Positions 34,731 through 43,966 of a stretch of 64,000 nt of DNA are shown here, piece by piece. The translations under genes and the position numbers were made by a program. The notes below the pieces were generated by a model. It did not search any database, was not told where the DNA came from, and saw only the letters and a program-made list of their open reading frames with translations. Position 1 is the first letter of the stretch. Each line of letters starts with the position of its first letter. Source of the DNA: JBCBDX01 sp039822005 (GTDB taxonomy: Bacteria; Pseudomonadota; Alphaproteobacteria; Rhizobiales; Rhizobiaceae); assembly GCA_039822005.1 (NCBI GenBank), contig JBCBMZ010000004.1, positions 310,001 to 374,000 on the forward strand. The letters run 5' to 3'.

Positions 34731-35984
34731 CTAATGCGCAACAGCAGCGGCAGCTGCTTCATCGATCAACCGCCCGCCTTCGAAGCGCTCTAGTGTAAAA
34801 CCTTCATTAATCGGGTGCGGATTGTCGTTGGCAATGGTATGGGCGAACACATGCCCCGATCCCGGTGTTGCCTTGAACCCGCCTGTTCCCCAACCACAGT
34901 TGACATAAAGACCGGGCACGGGCGTCTTTGCGATGATCGGCGAGCGATCGGGCGTCACGTCTACAATACCGCCCCATGAGCGGAGCATTTTCATCCGCGT
35001 AAAAATCGGAAACATTTCGCAGATCGCATCCAGCGTATGCTGTATGATCGGCAGTCCGCCTGTCTGTGAGTAGGACGTATATTGGTCCGTTCCAGCACCA
35101 ATCACAAGTTCACCCTTGTCAGACTGTGATATATAGGCGTGAACGGTGTTGGACATCACCACGCACGGGAAACACGGTTTAACCGGTTCGGAAACAAGGG
35201 CTTGCAAGGGATAACTCTCCAAAGGCATGCGCACATCGGCCATCTCCATAAGCACCGACGTATGCCCGGCGGCCACCACACCAACCTTCTTGGCGCCAAT
35301 AAAGCCCCGTGTCGTTTCAACGCCTGTCACATTGCCATTGCCCGCGCGACGCACACCCGTCACCTCACAGTTTTGAATGATGTCGACACCACGGGCAGAA
35401 GCCGCCCTGGCGTATCCCCAGGCAACTGCATCATGGCGCGCCGTGCCGCCGCGGCGCTGGAGAGCAGCGCCCATGACGGGGTAACGGGCTGACTTGGAGA
35501 TGTTCAGCGGCGGGCAATATTCATTGGCCTGATCAGGGGTCAGCCATTCATTGTCCACACCATTGAGCCGATTGGCATGGATGTGCCTTTTAAACACCTG
35601 CACGTCATGGACATTGTGTGCCAGCATCATAACGCCGCGCGGTGAGAACATGACATTGTAGTTGAGATCCTGACTCAAACCCTCCCAAAGAGAGACCGCG
35701 TGATCATAGAGCCCGGCACTTTCATCATACAGATAGTTGGAGCGGATAATCGTTGTGTTCCGACCCGTATTGCCGCCACCTAGCCAGCCTTTTTCCAAGA
35801 CGGCGACGTTGGTGACCCCATGCTCTTTGGCAAGATAATAAGCTGTTGCCAGACCGTGCCCGCCGGCACCGACAATGATAACGTCGTACTGCGACTTGGG
35901 CTCCGGATTGTCCCATTGGCGATCCCAGCCCTTGTGGGCTCGCATCGCCTCCCGCGCAATCGCAAATCCTGAATACCGACGCAT
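34731..35984 (-). CDS. soxB: Sarcosine oxidase beta subunit
   Basis: A 417-residue flavin subunit holding the catalytic site. FAD motif VIIVGAGGHGLATAYYLA (about 35-52), the GWLGGGNTGRNTTIIRSNYL segment, the covalent-FMN His in GGTARHDAVAWG (H184), the IGAGTDQYTSYS region and the C-terminal GWGTGGFKATPGSG. It oxidises the N-methyl group of sarcosine. First gene of the operon here; the 290-base gap upstream to rpsU should contain its promoter but no clear boxes are seen. Confidence 0.95.
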   Translation of the reverse strand: MRRYSGFAIAREAMRAHKGWDRQWDNPEPKSQYDVIIVGAGGHGLATAYYLAKEHGVTNVAVLEKGWLGGGNTGRNTTIIRSNYLYDESAGLYDHAVSLWEGLSQDLNYNVMFSPRGVMMLAHNVHDVQVFKRHIHANRLNGVDNEWLTPDQANEYCPPLNISKSARYPVMGAALQRRGGTARHDAVAWGYARAASARGVDIIQNCEVTGVRRAGNGNVTGVETTRGFIGAKKVGVVAAGHTSVLMEMADVRMPLESYPLQALVSEPVKPCFPCVVMSNTVHAYISQSDKGELVIGAGTDQYTSYSQTGGLPIIQHTLDAICEMFPIFTRMKMLRSWGGIVDVTPDRSPIIAKTPVPGLYVNCGWGTGGFKATPGSGHVFAHTIANDNPHPINEGFTLERFEGGRLIDEAAAAAVAH

Positions 35985-36274
35985 GCCATTTCCTCACGAG
36001 TACGTGTCGCCACAGAAAGAAGCATGCTACTGCTGTCAAATCCAGCCGGAATGCGACGGGCATATGCGCCCTAACGTCTCTGCCAGGCCCAATGGTGGTT
36101 TGGGCAGGCAGCGATTAGGGCCCAACGGCACATAGCAAATGCTGGACTTTTCCTCATTTTTCTGGCAAATCGGCATCAGTGCATGGCTGTGGCTTTTGCG
36201 CGCACTGTATTGCGCTCTCAAAAAACCGACCAAGCCATTGAAAACAAACCCTATTTTTAAGGAACAGGAACAAC

Positions 36275-36499
36275 GTGCAGGTATTGGTTCGTGACAATAA
36301 TGTAGATCAGGCTCTTCGGGTCCTGAAAAAGAAAATGCAGCGTGAAGGTGTCTTTCGCGAAATGAAGCTGCGTGGTCACTACGAAAAACCATCAGAAAAG
36401 CGCGCCCGCGAAAAGGCAGAAGCTGTCCGCCGCACACGCAAACTGGCCCGTAAACGTGCGCAGCGCGAAGGCCTTTTGGGCGGCCGCACGGGTCGCTAA
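36275..36499 (+). CDS. rpsU: 30S ribosomal protein S21
   Basis: A 74-residue basic protein of the small ribosomal subunit: QVLVRDNNVDQALRVLKKKM, REMKLRGHYEKPSEKRAREK and an Arg/Lys-rich tail. Start is GTG at 36275, after AAGGAACAGGAACAAC. The long basic C terminus is typical of alphaproteobacterial S21. Divergent from soxB; the 290-base space in between holds no other gene I can see. Confidence 0.97.
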   Translation: MQVLVRDNNVDQALRVLKKKMQREGVFREMKLRGHYEKPSEKRAREKAEAVRRTRKLARKRAQREGLLGGRTGR

Positions 36500-36617
36500 G
36501 GCCTTTTTTGACACGCGCCCAGATTTAGCCCAACTTACGAGACAAGGCGGCGTTGCTTTAAAAGCTGCGCCGCTTTTGTTTTCTTCGAACAAACGGCGGT
36601 CGCTAGGGACATTGAGA

Positions 36618-37463
36618 ATGCGGTCATTCATCGTCAGCAGGGCCAAAAGTGCGGTTGGTATGCGCCTGCTTGCGCTTTCCTGCCTTCCGCTTTTTGCCAC
36701 CGCTTGCGAAACGACGAACCTGACCGGTGAAGTTGCTACTATCGAGCGCGAGCAAGCCTCGGATGAAAACATCAACTCGCTGACGCAAGTCATTCGCGCC
36801 AACCCGAACGACGCCAATGCCTACAATGTACGTGGGTCGGCCTATGGCCGTGGTGGACGGTATCGTGAAGCGCTGGCGGATTTTACTCGTGCCCTTCAAA
36901 TAAATCCCCGCTTCTATGAGGCCTATGCCAATCGGGCGTTGATCTATCGGTTTTTGGGAGATCAAGGCGCGGCCGCAGCAGACTATAACGCCTCGCTTCG
37001 ACTCAACCCACGCTATGACAAAGCCTATATTGGACGTGGTGAGCTCTATCGCCGAGCAGGCCGCTCAACCGAAGCCTTCAATGACTTCCAACGGGCGATC
37101 CGATTGGATACGACAGACCCGCGCGCTTACCATCGCCGCGGCTTGATTTACCAAGAACGGGGCCAGCACGATTTTGCCATCGACGATTTTTCGACGGCAA
37201 TCTCGTTGCAACCGGAAGCGCCTGAACCATACAAGGGCCGCGCTGTCAGCTATATCGCACAGCAAAAGCTCGATAACGCATTCGACGATGTCAACTACGC
37301 GCTCAGGATAGACAGCCGAACCGCAGAGGGATGGGCCATTCAGGCGCTCATCTATGAACGGCGCGGTGAAAACGCCCAAGCAGTCCAGAGCTATAGAAAA
37401 GCCCTACAGCTTGATCCGCAATATGAACCCGCGCGCCGTGGGTTGGAGCGGGTCGGCGGATAA
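36618..37463 (+). CDS. TPR-repeat lipoprotein
   Basis: From the ATG at 36618 it has 281 residues: signal sequence with lipobox LFATAC (Cys about residue 29), then six or so TPR repeats (for example NAYNVRGSAYGRGGRYREAL, YEAYANRALIYRFLGDQGAA, AYHRRGLIYQERGQHDFAI, GWAIQALIYERRGENAQAV). The pattern resembles NlpI-type lipoproteins, which tether envelope hydrolases to partners. A later ATG at 36660 would leave only 14 residues before the lipobox and is possible. The longer reading from 36372 runs in another frame through rpsU and was not used. Confidence 0.85.
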   Translation: MRSFIVSRAKSAVGMRLLALSCLPLFATACETTNLTGEVATIEREQASDENINSLTQVIRANPNDANAYNVRGSAYGRGGRYREALADFTRALQINPRFYEAYANRALIYRFLGDQGAAAADYNASLRLNPRYDKAYIGRGELYRRAGRSTEAFNDFQRAIRLDTTDPRAYHRRGLIYQERGQHDFAIDDFSTAISLQPEAPEPYKGRAVSYIAQQKLDNAFDDVNYALRIDSRTAEGWAIQALIYERRGENAQAVQSYRKALQLDPQYEPARRGLERVGG

Positions 37464-37488
37464 AGACTTTTCAAAATATCTGTTAAGG

Positions 37489-38532
37489 TCAGGCGCCCAG
37501 TTTCTCAATCAGCCGTGTCTGATTGCGCACCCAATAATCCATCGCCGTTTCGACAAGTGCATCGGCATCATATTTTGGCTTCCAGCCAAGCGCCGTCATT
37601 TTTGAGATGTCCGGCATTCTGCGATCGCAATCTTCATAGCCCGGACCATAGAAATCAGCTGAGCTTATGTCTTCGATGACAGGTGTTGCTTTCGAATCAT
37701 GCTTGCTCACATATGTGTCCGCCATCTTCTCAGCCAATTGCCGAATGGTCAGCTCGTTGGCCGGGTTACCGATATTGATGATTTCGCGGTTGGTTTGCTC
37801 AGGATTTTTCAAAATGAGCATCAGCGCATCAATGGCATCATCGATATAGGTGAACACACGTCGGTTTTTACCGCCATCAACCAGTCGTAACGGCCGGTTA
37901 AAGACCAGGGCGGACATGAAGTTGGCGAAAACACGTGGATTGTCTTCGCGGTTCCAATCCTTGATGTACTGATCCATCAAGGGGCCAACAAAGTTAAACG
38001 GACGAACAAGCGTGAAATCCAACCCATTTTGCATGCCGTGCGCATGGATCATGCGGTCAAGCAACTGCTTTGCTGACGAGTAAATCCAACGCTGGTTGGC
38101 GATCGGGCCAAGGATGAGATCCGTCTGATCTTCGCGGAAAGGCTCTTTTGAACCACCGGTCTTGCCATAAACCTCTGAGGTGGAGAAGTGGATCAGGCGG
38201 GTCTTGTGCTTAACGCAGGCATCGACGACCTTGATACAATCAAAAAAGTTCAGCTTCACCACGTCAAGCGGCTCATTCAAAAACATGGCCGGGCGAACGT
38301 GAGCAACCAAGTCGAAAACCACATCGGCTTCCGCGATAACCTCATCCATGCGCTCATCATCTTTGGTGATGTCGACTACTTCGAAATTATATGGCTCATT
38401 CTCAAAGCGTAGCGAGAGCTTGGCGTCTTCAATGTCGCTGCTGAGTACTTCGTACTCGCCAGAGTTCACCAAACGGTGCGTCAGGTTGCTGCCGATGAAA
38501 CCACCAGCACCCAACAAAGCAACTTTTGTCAA
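37489..38532 (-). CDS. NAD-dependent epimerase/dehydratase, ArnA C-terminal (UDP-glucuronate decarboxylase)-like
   Basis: A 347-residue extended SDR starting with TTG at 38532 (GGATCGGGG upstream). NAD motif VALLGAGGFIGSNL, then FSTSEVYG with the Ser and Glu used in oxidative decarboxylation by ArnA, the catalytic YSSAK in QRWIYSSAKQLLDRMIHAHG, RPFNFVGP and DCDRRMPDI with the Arg equivalent to ArnA R619. This set points to oxidation of UDP-glucuronic acid or a close sugar. The formyltransferase domain of ArnA is absent. It follows a GT61 gene, so the product probably feeds a surface polysaccharide. Confidence 0.82.
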   Translation of the reverse strand: MTKVALLGAGGFIGSNLTHRLVNSGEYEVLSSDIEDAKLSLRFENEPYNFEVVDITKDDERMDEVIAEADVVFDLVAHVRPAMFLNEPLDVVKLNFFDCIKVVDACVKHKTRLIHFSTSEVYGKTGGSKEPFREDQTDLILGPIANQRWIYSSAKQLLDRMIHAHGMQNGLDFTLVRPFNFVGPLMDQYIKDWNREDNPRVFANFMSALVFNRPLRLVDGGKNRRVFTYIDDAIDALMLILKNPEQTNREIINIGNPANELTIRQLAEKMADTYVSKHDSKATPVIEDISSADFYGPGYEDCDRRMPDISKMTALGWKPKYDADALVETAMDYWVRNQTRLIEKLGA

Positions 38533-38569
38533 AACGGTCCCCGATCCTAGATTTCCGCTATTTTTTTCC

Positions 38570-39655
38570 CTAATGGGAAATGGTGGCCAACTTGTCAATC
38601 AAGCTGTCAGAGAGTTCTCCGGTCAACCAGCTACCCTCTTGTTCTGATGCGACGGTGTGAACGTGCAAATCAACACCAAAAGCCTCGGCCAATGGCGGGA
38701 AGGTTGTCGTATAGCGCCTGGAAAGATTGAGCGCATCTATGCGAAGGCCCGGCCGTCCGAATACCAAATTGGTGAGCCCCGCACCATACTCGGTTATCAC
38801 CGACCGTGCGTTTTCGAACAGATGTTTTTGTTGCGGGACACTGAGAACGGCCGGATCGATTGAGAAATAACCGGCTTGCGCAAGGCGCGCTTCCAGCTTG
38901 TTAAAATTGCTCAATCGTCGGTTACCAATTACGTCGGTTTCACGCCGCAACAAAACCCTTTCGGGCGAACCCAGTCCCGGATCTTTACTTGGCACCCCGC
39001 TGATGAACGGATCAATGTGCAGCCTCACATCCAACGCGACCTGGAGAAAATACATTTCATCGGTAACAATGGTTTCACGACGACGCTGAACGATCACTTC
39101 GCGTCCCCGCAGCAAGTCATCTGCCACCGCCTTGTAGAAAGGCTTCTCGGCCAGACGAGCTGCGACCAATACGGGCATATCTTCAGCTAAGCCCAATTCG
39201 TTGGCAAAAGCCACACGCGGCGCGATTTCGCAGATGAAGTGATAATAGTTGAACTCATGTTGATGGCGCAGATAAAGCACGCTTTTGACGCGGCGACGCG
39301 GTGAAATCGACGGAATGAGCCCGTTCAGGTAGCTGTCGTCGCTGCCGCGCTTGTACCGGTGTATTCCTGACATGGAAGGAGCGAATACTTGTCGGTCAAC
39401 CCTTACAAGTGAATTGCGGCCATCTACCGAAACGCGGCCGACCAGCCGGTGCGCACGATACTGGCTCGGCTCACGCAACCGTTGTAAAATATCATCATAA
39501 TATTTCTGCGAGTCGACATTAACATGTTGAGGCGGCGGTGACGGGCGGGGGGTTTCACCCTGCACCATGATCGCGGCATCTTCTGCCCTTTGGGGCAAAA
39601 ACCGCTCGTAACTTGGAAGCTGCCTTTGCTCATCTTCCGAAAGATCCTCCGACAT
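38570..39655 (-). CDS. Glycosyltransferase family 61 (DUF563) protein
   Basis: A 361-residue GT61-type transferase. The core YLRHQHEFNYYHFICEIAPRVAF (about 130-160), the RVLLRRETDVIGNRRLSN region with a conserved RR, and GAGLTNLVFGRPGLRIDAL match DUF563/GT61. The first 100 residues are Pro- and Glu-rich and not conserved. Start choice: ATG at 39655 has no strong ribosome site; an in-frame TTG at 39676 follows AAGGGGCGG and may be the true start. It follows pntB by about 40-60 bases and precedes the epimerase by 37. Confidence 0.82.
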   Translation of the reverse strand: MSEDLSEDEQRQLPSYERFLPQRAEDAAIMVQGETPRPSPPPQHVNVDSQKYYDDILQRLREPSQYRAHRLVGRVSVDGRNSLVRVDRQVFAPSMSGIHRYKRGSDDSYLNGLIPSISPRRRVKSVLYLRHQHEFNYYHFICEIAPRVAFANELGLAEDMPVLVAARLAEKPFYKAVADDLLRGREVIVQRRRETIVTDEMYFLQVALDVRLHIDPFISGVPSKDPGLGSPERVLLRRETDVIGNRRLSNFNKLEARLAQAGYFSIDPAVLSVPQQKHLFENARSVITEYGAGLTNLVFGRPGLRIDALNLSRRYTTTFPPLAEAFGVDLHVHTVASEQEGSWLTGELSDSLIDKLATISH

Positions 39656-39713
39656 CCGGAAATTGATACTGCGCAATTCCGCCCCTTCCTTGCCGTAGAC
39701 CGGGCTACTCCGG

Positions 39714-41117
39714 TCAGGCCTCCATGGCTTTGTTGATGTCTTCCACCATCTTCTTTGCATCAGCGAACAGCATCATCGTGTTGTCGCGGAAGAACAGCTC
39801 ATTTTGAACGCCGGCGTAACCCGAAGCCATGCCGCGCTTGATAAACAGCACGGTTCCGGCATTTTCCACATCCAGAATGGGCATGCCATAAATTGGAGAC
39901 GCCTTATCGGTTTTCGCTGACGGGTTAGTCACATCATTGGCACCGATAACGAAAGCGACATCTGCCTGGCTGAACTCGGAGTTGATGTCTTCAAGTTCAA
40001 AAACCTCGTCATATGGCACATTGGCTTCCGCGAGCAGAACGTTCATGTGGCCGGGCATACGACCGGCAACGGGGTGGATCGCGTATTTAACTTCAACCCC
40101 TTCATGCTTCAAATTGTCTGCCATCTCCCGCAACGCATGCTGAGCCTGTGCAACAGCCATGCCATAACCGGGTACAATGATGACCTTGGACGCGTTCTTC
40201 ATCAGGAATGCCGCATCGTCAGCTGCACCCTGTTTGACAGGACGTTCTTCTTGGTCGCCGCCGGCACCTGCCGATGCGTCTTCACCACCAAAACCGCCGA
40301 GAATAACCGATATGAATGAACGGTTCATGCCCTTACACATGATGTAAGACAGGATGGCACCTGAAGAACCGACCAATGCGCCGGTAATGATCAGCGCCAA
40401 ATTCTCCAGTGTAAAGCCAATGCCAGCCGCTGCCCAGCCGGAATAGGAGTTGAGCATGGAAACCACAACCGGCATGTCCGCACCGCCGATCGGGATAATG
40501 ATCAAGACGCCAAGCAACAATGAGAGGGCAACAATCAGCCAGAACACAAAGTAGCTTTCGGTCGCAACCAGCACACCGACCAAAACAACAATGCCGATAC
40601 CAAGCGCCAGATTGACGATATGGCGCATAGGCAGCATGATCGGCTTGCCCGACATCCGGCCATCAAGTTTCAGGAACGCAATGATAGACCCGGTAAATGT
40701 AATCGCGCCAATGGCAACACCAATTGACATTTCCACCAACGCAACGGTCTTGATATCGCCGACGTCGCCAACTCCAAACGAACTTGGGGAATACATAGCA
40801 GCGGCCGCCACAAGAACAGCGGCCAGACCGACCAGTGAGTGAAAGCCTGCCACCAATTGCGGCATCGCCGTCATCGGTATCTGGCGGGCTATGTAAGCGC
40901 CCACACCACCGCCAATGGCAATACCAGCCAGGATCATCACTGACCCACCAAAGCCCGGCGCCGCGAGGATCAGCGTGGTAATAACTGCAACAGCCATACC
41001 GATCATGCCGAACATATTGCCTTGGCGGCTGGTGGTTGGATGCGAAAGCCCTCTCAGGGCCAAAATGAACAGGATACCTGAAACGAGGTACAGGAACGCA
41101 GCGAGGTTCTGTGACAT
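39714..41117 (-). CDS. pntB: Proton-translocating NAD(P) transhydrogenase beta subunit
   Basis: A 467-residue inner-membrane subunit: about nine hydrophobic helices (residues 1-265), then the NADP-binding domain III at about 290-467 with VIIVPGYGMAVAQAQHA, HPVAGRMPGHMNVLLAEANV and the EDINSEF/DVAFVIGANDVTNP segments. It transfers hydride between NADH and NADP+ with proton movement, mainly making NADPH. Third gene of the pntAA-pntAB-pntB set, 12 bases after pntAB. Confidence 0.97.
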   Translation of the reverse strand: MSQNLAAFLYLVSGILFILALRGLSHPTTSRQGNMFGMIGMAVAVITTLILAAPGFGGSVMILAGIAIGGGVGAYIARQIPMTAMPQLVAGFHSLVGLAAVLVAAAAMYSPSSFGVGDVGDIKTVALVEMSIGVAIGAITFTGSIIAFLKLDGRMSGKPIMLPMRHIVNLALGIGIVVLVGVLVATESYFVFWLIVALSLLLGVLIIIPIGGADMPVVVSMLNSYSGWAAAGIGFTLENLALIITGALVGSSGAILSYIMCKGMNRSFISVILGGFGGEDASAGAGGDQEERPVKQGAADDAAFLMKNASKVIIVPGYGMAVAQAQHALREMADNLKHEGVEVKYAIHPVAGRMPGHMNVLLAEANVPYDEVFELEDINSEFSQADVAFVIGANDVTNPSAKTDKASPIYGMPILDVENAGTVLFIKRGMASGYAGVQNELFFRDNTMMLFADAKKMVEDINKAMEA

Positions 41118-41129
41118 GCTAGATCAGCC

Positions 41130-41531
41130 TCACTTGTCTTTTTTCTTGTACATGGCCAGCATTCGCTGCGTGACCATAAAGCCGCCGAAGATGTTCACCG
41201 AAGCAAGCACCAGGGCAATGAAACCAAATCCTGTGGCCAACCCGCTCGCTGAAATACCAACAGCGAGCAACGCACCGACCACGATCACCGAAGAGATGGC
41301 GTTAGTCACGGCCATGAGCGGTGTATGCAATGCCGGTGTAACCGACCAAACAACATAATAGCCCACGAAAATCGCAAGAACGAAAATCGAAAACAGAAAA
41401 ACAAACTCGCTGACACCGGAGCCATAGCTTGCTGTTTCTGCGGCTGCTTCCGGCAACTCGACAATGGAATTTCTCACCGCTTCGGTAGCGTTTTCCAATT
41501 GTTCGAGCGCATTTTCCAAAGCTTCATTCAT
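41130..41531 (-). CDS. pntAB: NAD(P) transhydrogenase alpha-2 subunit
   Basis: A 133-residue membrane subunit with four hydrophobic helices: FVFLFSIFVLAIFVGYYVVW, PLMAVTNAISSVIVVGALLAVG, FIALVLASVNIFGGFMV, plus the last cytoplasmic tail. The motif VTPALHTPLMAVTNAISSV is typical of the split-alpha transhydrogenases of Alphaproteobacteria. Its start codon abuts the stop of pntAA (1-base overlap). Confidence 0.96.
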   Translation of the reverse strand: MNEALENALEQLENATEAVRNSIVELPEAAAETASYGSGVSEFVFLFSIFVLAIFVGYYVVWSVTPALHTPLMAVTNAISSVIVVGALLAVGISASGLATGFGFIALVLASVNIFGGFMVTQRMLAMYKKKDK

Positions 41532-42676
41532 CAGGCGTCCCCTTTTGAATCTTGCGCAAAATTCGGATGAACAATGGAACCGCCATGTGTGAGCAGCGTG
41601 GCTTTGACCAGTTCTTCTTCCGGATCGATTGATAGTTCGCCACTTTCCTTGTCGATCATCGTTTCAAGGAAAGTGAGCAGGTTCTTCGCATATAGTGCAG
41701 AGGCTGAGGCCGCCAGGCGACCGGGCATATTGCTGTGGCCAACAATCGTAACGCCATTATCGGTTTCAATAACCGCGCCTGGTTTGGCGCCTTCCACGTT
41801 ACCCCCGCGGTCAACAGCCAAGTCCACGATCACTGAACCCGGCTTCATCGCCTTGACCATGTCTGATGAGACCAAATTGGGCGCCGGACGACCGGGAATG
41901 AGCGCTGTCGTCACCACAATATCCTGCTTGGCAATGTGGCCCGCCACCAACTCAGACTGCGCTTTCTTTTCCTCGGCAGTCAATTCACGCGCATAACCGC
42001 CCTCGCCGGAGGCATCTTTCAGGGCGTCTGTCATGATAAATTTGGCACCAAGTGATTCCACTTGCTCACCGGCAGCGGCACGCACATCAGTGGCGGTTAC
42101 AACAGCGCCGAGGCGACGGGCGGTCGCAATCGCTTGAAGGCCAGCAACACCAGCGCCCATGACGAACACTTTCGCGGCCGGAACGGTGCCAGCAGCCGTC
42201 ATCATCATTGGCATGGCACGGTCATAAAATGCCGCCCCCTCGACCACCGCCTGATAACCAGCAAGGTTTGCCTGAGAGGACAGAACATCCATCGATTGCG
42301 CACGCGTGATCCGGGGCATCAACTCCATCGCGAAAGCGGAGACGCCCGCGTCTGCCATCGCTTGCATACTGTCGCCCGCGTCCCAAGGCTCCATGACGGC
42401 CAAAACCGCCGCGCCCTTCTTATAACCGCCGACTTCCTTGTCAGACGGCCGACGAACGCGCAGCACCACATCTGCTTTTTTTCCGGCAGTCGCCGCGCCA
42501 ACAGACGCGCCCGCCGCCTCAAAAGCCGCATCGACCATTTTTGACCTGTCGCCCGCGCCTTTTTGCACGACAACATCATGACCGGCAGCAACCAGTTTTT
42601 TCACAGTGTCCGGTGACGCGCCAACGCGGGTCTCATCGGCTGCCGTTTCAAGCGGCACAAATATGGATAAAGGCAC
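41531..42676 (-). CDS. pntAA: NAD(P) transhydrogenase alpha-1 subunit
   Basis: The 381-residue NAD-binding subunit. It opens PLSIFVPLETAADETRVGAS (start GTG at 42676, GGGGGA five bases ahead), with VMGAGVAGLQAIATARRLGA (NAD-binding motif, about 165-185), VRAAAGEQVESLGA, the DIVVTTALIPGRPAPNL segment, and the family C terminus SIVHPNF. The split into AA and AB subunits is typical of Alphaproteobacteria. Confidence 0.96.
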   Translation of the reverse strand: MPLSIFVPLETAADETRVGASPDTVKKLVAAGHDVVVQKGAGDRSKMVDAAFEAAGASVGAATAGKKADVVLRVRRPSDKEVGGYKKGAAVLAVMEPWDAGDSMQAMADAGVSAFAMELMPRITRAQSMDVLSSQANLAGYQAVVEGAAFYDRAMPMMMTAAGTVPAAKVFVMGAGVAGLQAIATARRLGAVVTATDVRAAAGEQVESLGAKFIMTDALKDASGEGGYARELTAEEKKAQSELVAGHIAKQDIVVTTALIPGRPAPNLVSSDMVKAMKPGSVIVDLAVDRGGNVEGAKPGAVIETDNGVTIVGHSNMPGRLAASASALYAKNLLTFLETMIDKESGELSIDPEEELVKATLLTHGGSIVHPNFAQDSKGDA

Positions 42677-42745
42677 AAAGTCCCCCAATAGATTTTGGCA
42701 GTTTTATGTCGCGAGCCACATCAAGTAGAGCGAACGCGCCGGGGT

Positions 42746-42964
42746 TCAAACAAAGAAGTAACCGATCACCATCAAAATGATAAACGCGAAAGTGCCGCCA
42801 ATGAGCCCACCGCCGGCAAAGAAGCCGAAGCACATGGCGATTAACAAAGCGATGGTGATGAGCGCCAGCAGCTTGGAGCCTTGGATAAACATGTTGTATG
42901 TGCGTTCATGCTCATCATAGTCCATGACGCTTTCGACATTGGTGTTTTCTTGATCCGTTACCAT
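42746..42964 (-). CDS. aa3-type cytochrome c oxidase subunit IV
   Basis: A 72-residue protein with the alphaproteobacterial COX4_pro_2 signature MDYDEHERTYNMFIQGSKLL, then two hydrophobic helices (LLALITIALLIAMCFGFFA and GTFAFIILMVIGYFFV). It is a small accessory subunit of the aa3 terminal oxidase. The ATG at 42964 follows GGGAACC. It precedes pntAA on the same strand by 70 bases. Confidence 0.93.
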   Translation of the reverse strand: MVTDQENTNVESVMDYDEHERTYNMFIQGSKLLALITIALLIAMCFGFFAGGGLIGGTFAFIILMVIGYFFV

Positions 42965-43062
42965 GATGGTTCCCACGATAAAAATACACGGTCGCCTTAG
43001 CCGACCCCTGCTCGCGCATCAAGCCTTCAACAAATAGTATTGGTCAGCCTGCAAACTGGACG

Positions 43063-43821
43063 TTAGGCGACCCTTGACGCGACAGCCTTGGTAAGGGCCG
43101 CCAAATCCACGTCACTGACGTCCGCTGCGCTGGGTAAAATCGGCATTGAAGCAGAATGGCCCTCCGGCACATCAGCAAACAAGGCATGCTGTTCGCGCGT
43201 GTTAAAATTCATGATTGGGTATCGCTGAAAAATCTTCGGGCCGTTTTCGATGGCCGAGCCCAGCAACACCACATTGACCAAGTGGCCTTCCGGCAAGACC
43301 GGACCGGCCAAACGGCTCGATCGGAACACGCGGCGATAAAAACCCTCATGCTCTTTTTTGATCACGGACAAGCACTGGTTGGCTTGAAAATGCCCGGTAG
43401 CAATGACCGCAGTGCGCAAAAGGAATATCGGCAATGATGGAAATTGGCTGGCATAGTCGGGATCGACTGCCAAACGACTGGGATCGATGAAAACATGCCC
43501 TTGATCGACCAATGGCCGCAGGACCGACGGAAACATTTTCGATGCTGGCGTTACGGGGTTGTTGCGATCAAGCACGCCCAAACGCACGGTTGCAACCAAT
43601 GTTTCGCCCGCATAGAGGCCGATCAAATAGAAACCTTCGGCAAAATCGGCATCTTCGATAACAGGGCCATCGAACTTCATTTCATAGATATTGCGCGAAT
43701 CATATGCTTTGCGCCGGATATCGCCGGCCGCTTCCAACTCTCCTCCACCCACAATGCGCCGATAGTGCAAGCTGGATAGCTCGGAAAACATGGCCAAGTG
43801 GGTTGGCGTAAGAGCATTCAT
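43063..43821 (-). CDS. FeeM-type N-acyl amino acid synthase (GNAT fold)
   Basis: A 252-residue protein of the N-acyl amino acid synthase (FeeM) family, related to acyl-homoserine-lactone synthases and GNATs. Seen: LEAAGDIRRKAYDSRNIYEMKFDG (recognition strand), GLYAGETLVATVRLGVLD, the VFIDPSRLAVDPDYASQFPSLP segment with the conserved Arg, and ECLSVIKKEH-like QCLSVIKKEHEGFYRR. FeeM transfers a fatty acyl group to an amino acid such as tyrosine. A Pho box and -10 hexamer lie upstream (43918-43945), so phosphate-starvation control is likely. The true amino acid is unknown. Confidence 0.8.
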   Translation of the reverse strand: MNALTPTHLAMFSELSSLHYRRIVGGGELEAAGDIRRKAYDSRNIYEMKFDGPVIEDADFAEGFYLIGLYAGETLVATVRLGVLDRNNPVTPASKMFPSVLRPLVDQGHVFIDPSRLAVDPDYASQFPSLPIFLLRTAVIATGHFQANQCLSVIKKEHEGFYRRVFRSSRLAGPVLPEGHLVNVVLLGSAIENGPKIFQRYPIMNFNTREQHALFADVPEGHSASMPILPSAADVSDVDLAALTKAVASRVA

Positions 43822-43912
43822 ATTATTGTCCCTTTTGGACTATGCTATTTTGGGACGAGCGAGGTTGTAAATGATTGGCTGTGCTAACCGATTGTTAGGG
43901 TTAACGTATCAC

Positions 43913-43945
43913 ATTTTAGGTAATTTGTTACAGCTTTGTTACAGT
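43913..43945 (-). promoter_or_regulatory. Pho box and -10 element of the FeeM-type gene
   Basis: On the minus strand CTGTAAC occurs twice, at 43945-43939 and 43934-43928, as an 11-base direct repeat (CTGTAAC-AAAG-CTGTAAC-AAAT), the layout of a PhoB box (7-mer, 4-base spacer, 7-mer). A -10-like TAAAAT (43918-43913) starts nine bases after the second 7-mer, the usual distance. The predicted start site is about 85 bases before the FeeM ATG. Confidence 0.72.
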
Positions 43946-43966
43946 TTGAGCTGCAAACCCCCAAAT

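Noticed and set aside
36036..36437. 133-codon reverse ORF upstream of and across rpsU
   Set aside because: It overlaps the well-supported rpsU gene and has no recognisable domain.
43063..43821. Acyl-homoserine-lactone synthase
   Set aside because: The fold is related, but the spacing and motifs fit FeeM-type N-acyl amino acid synthases better, and no LuxR-type gene is nearby.
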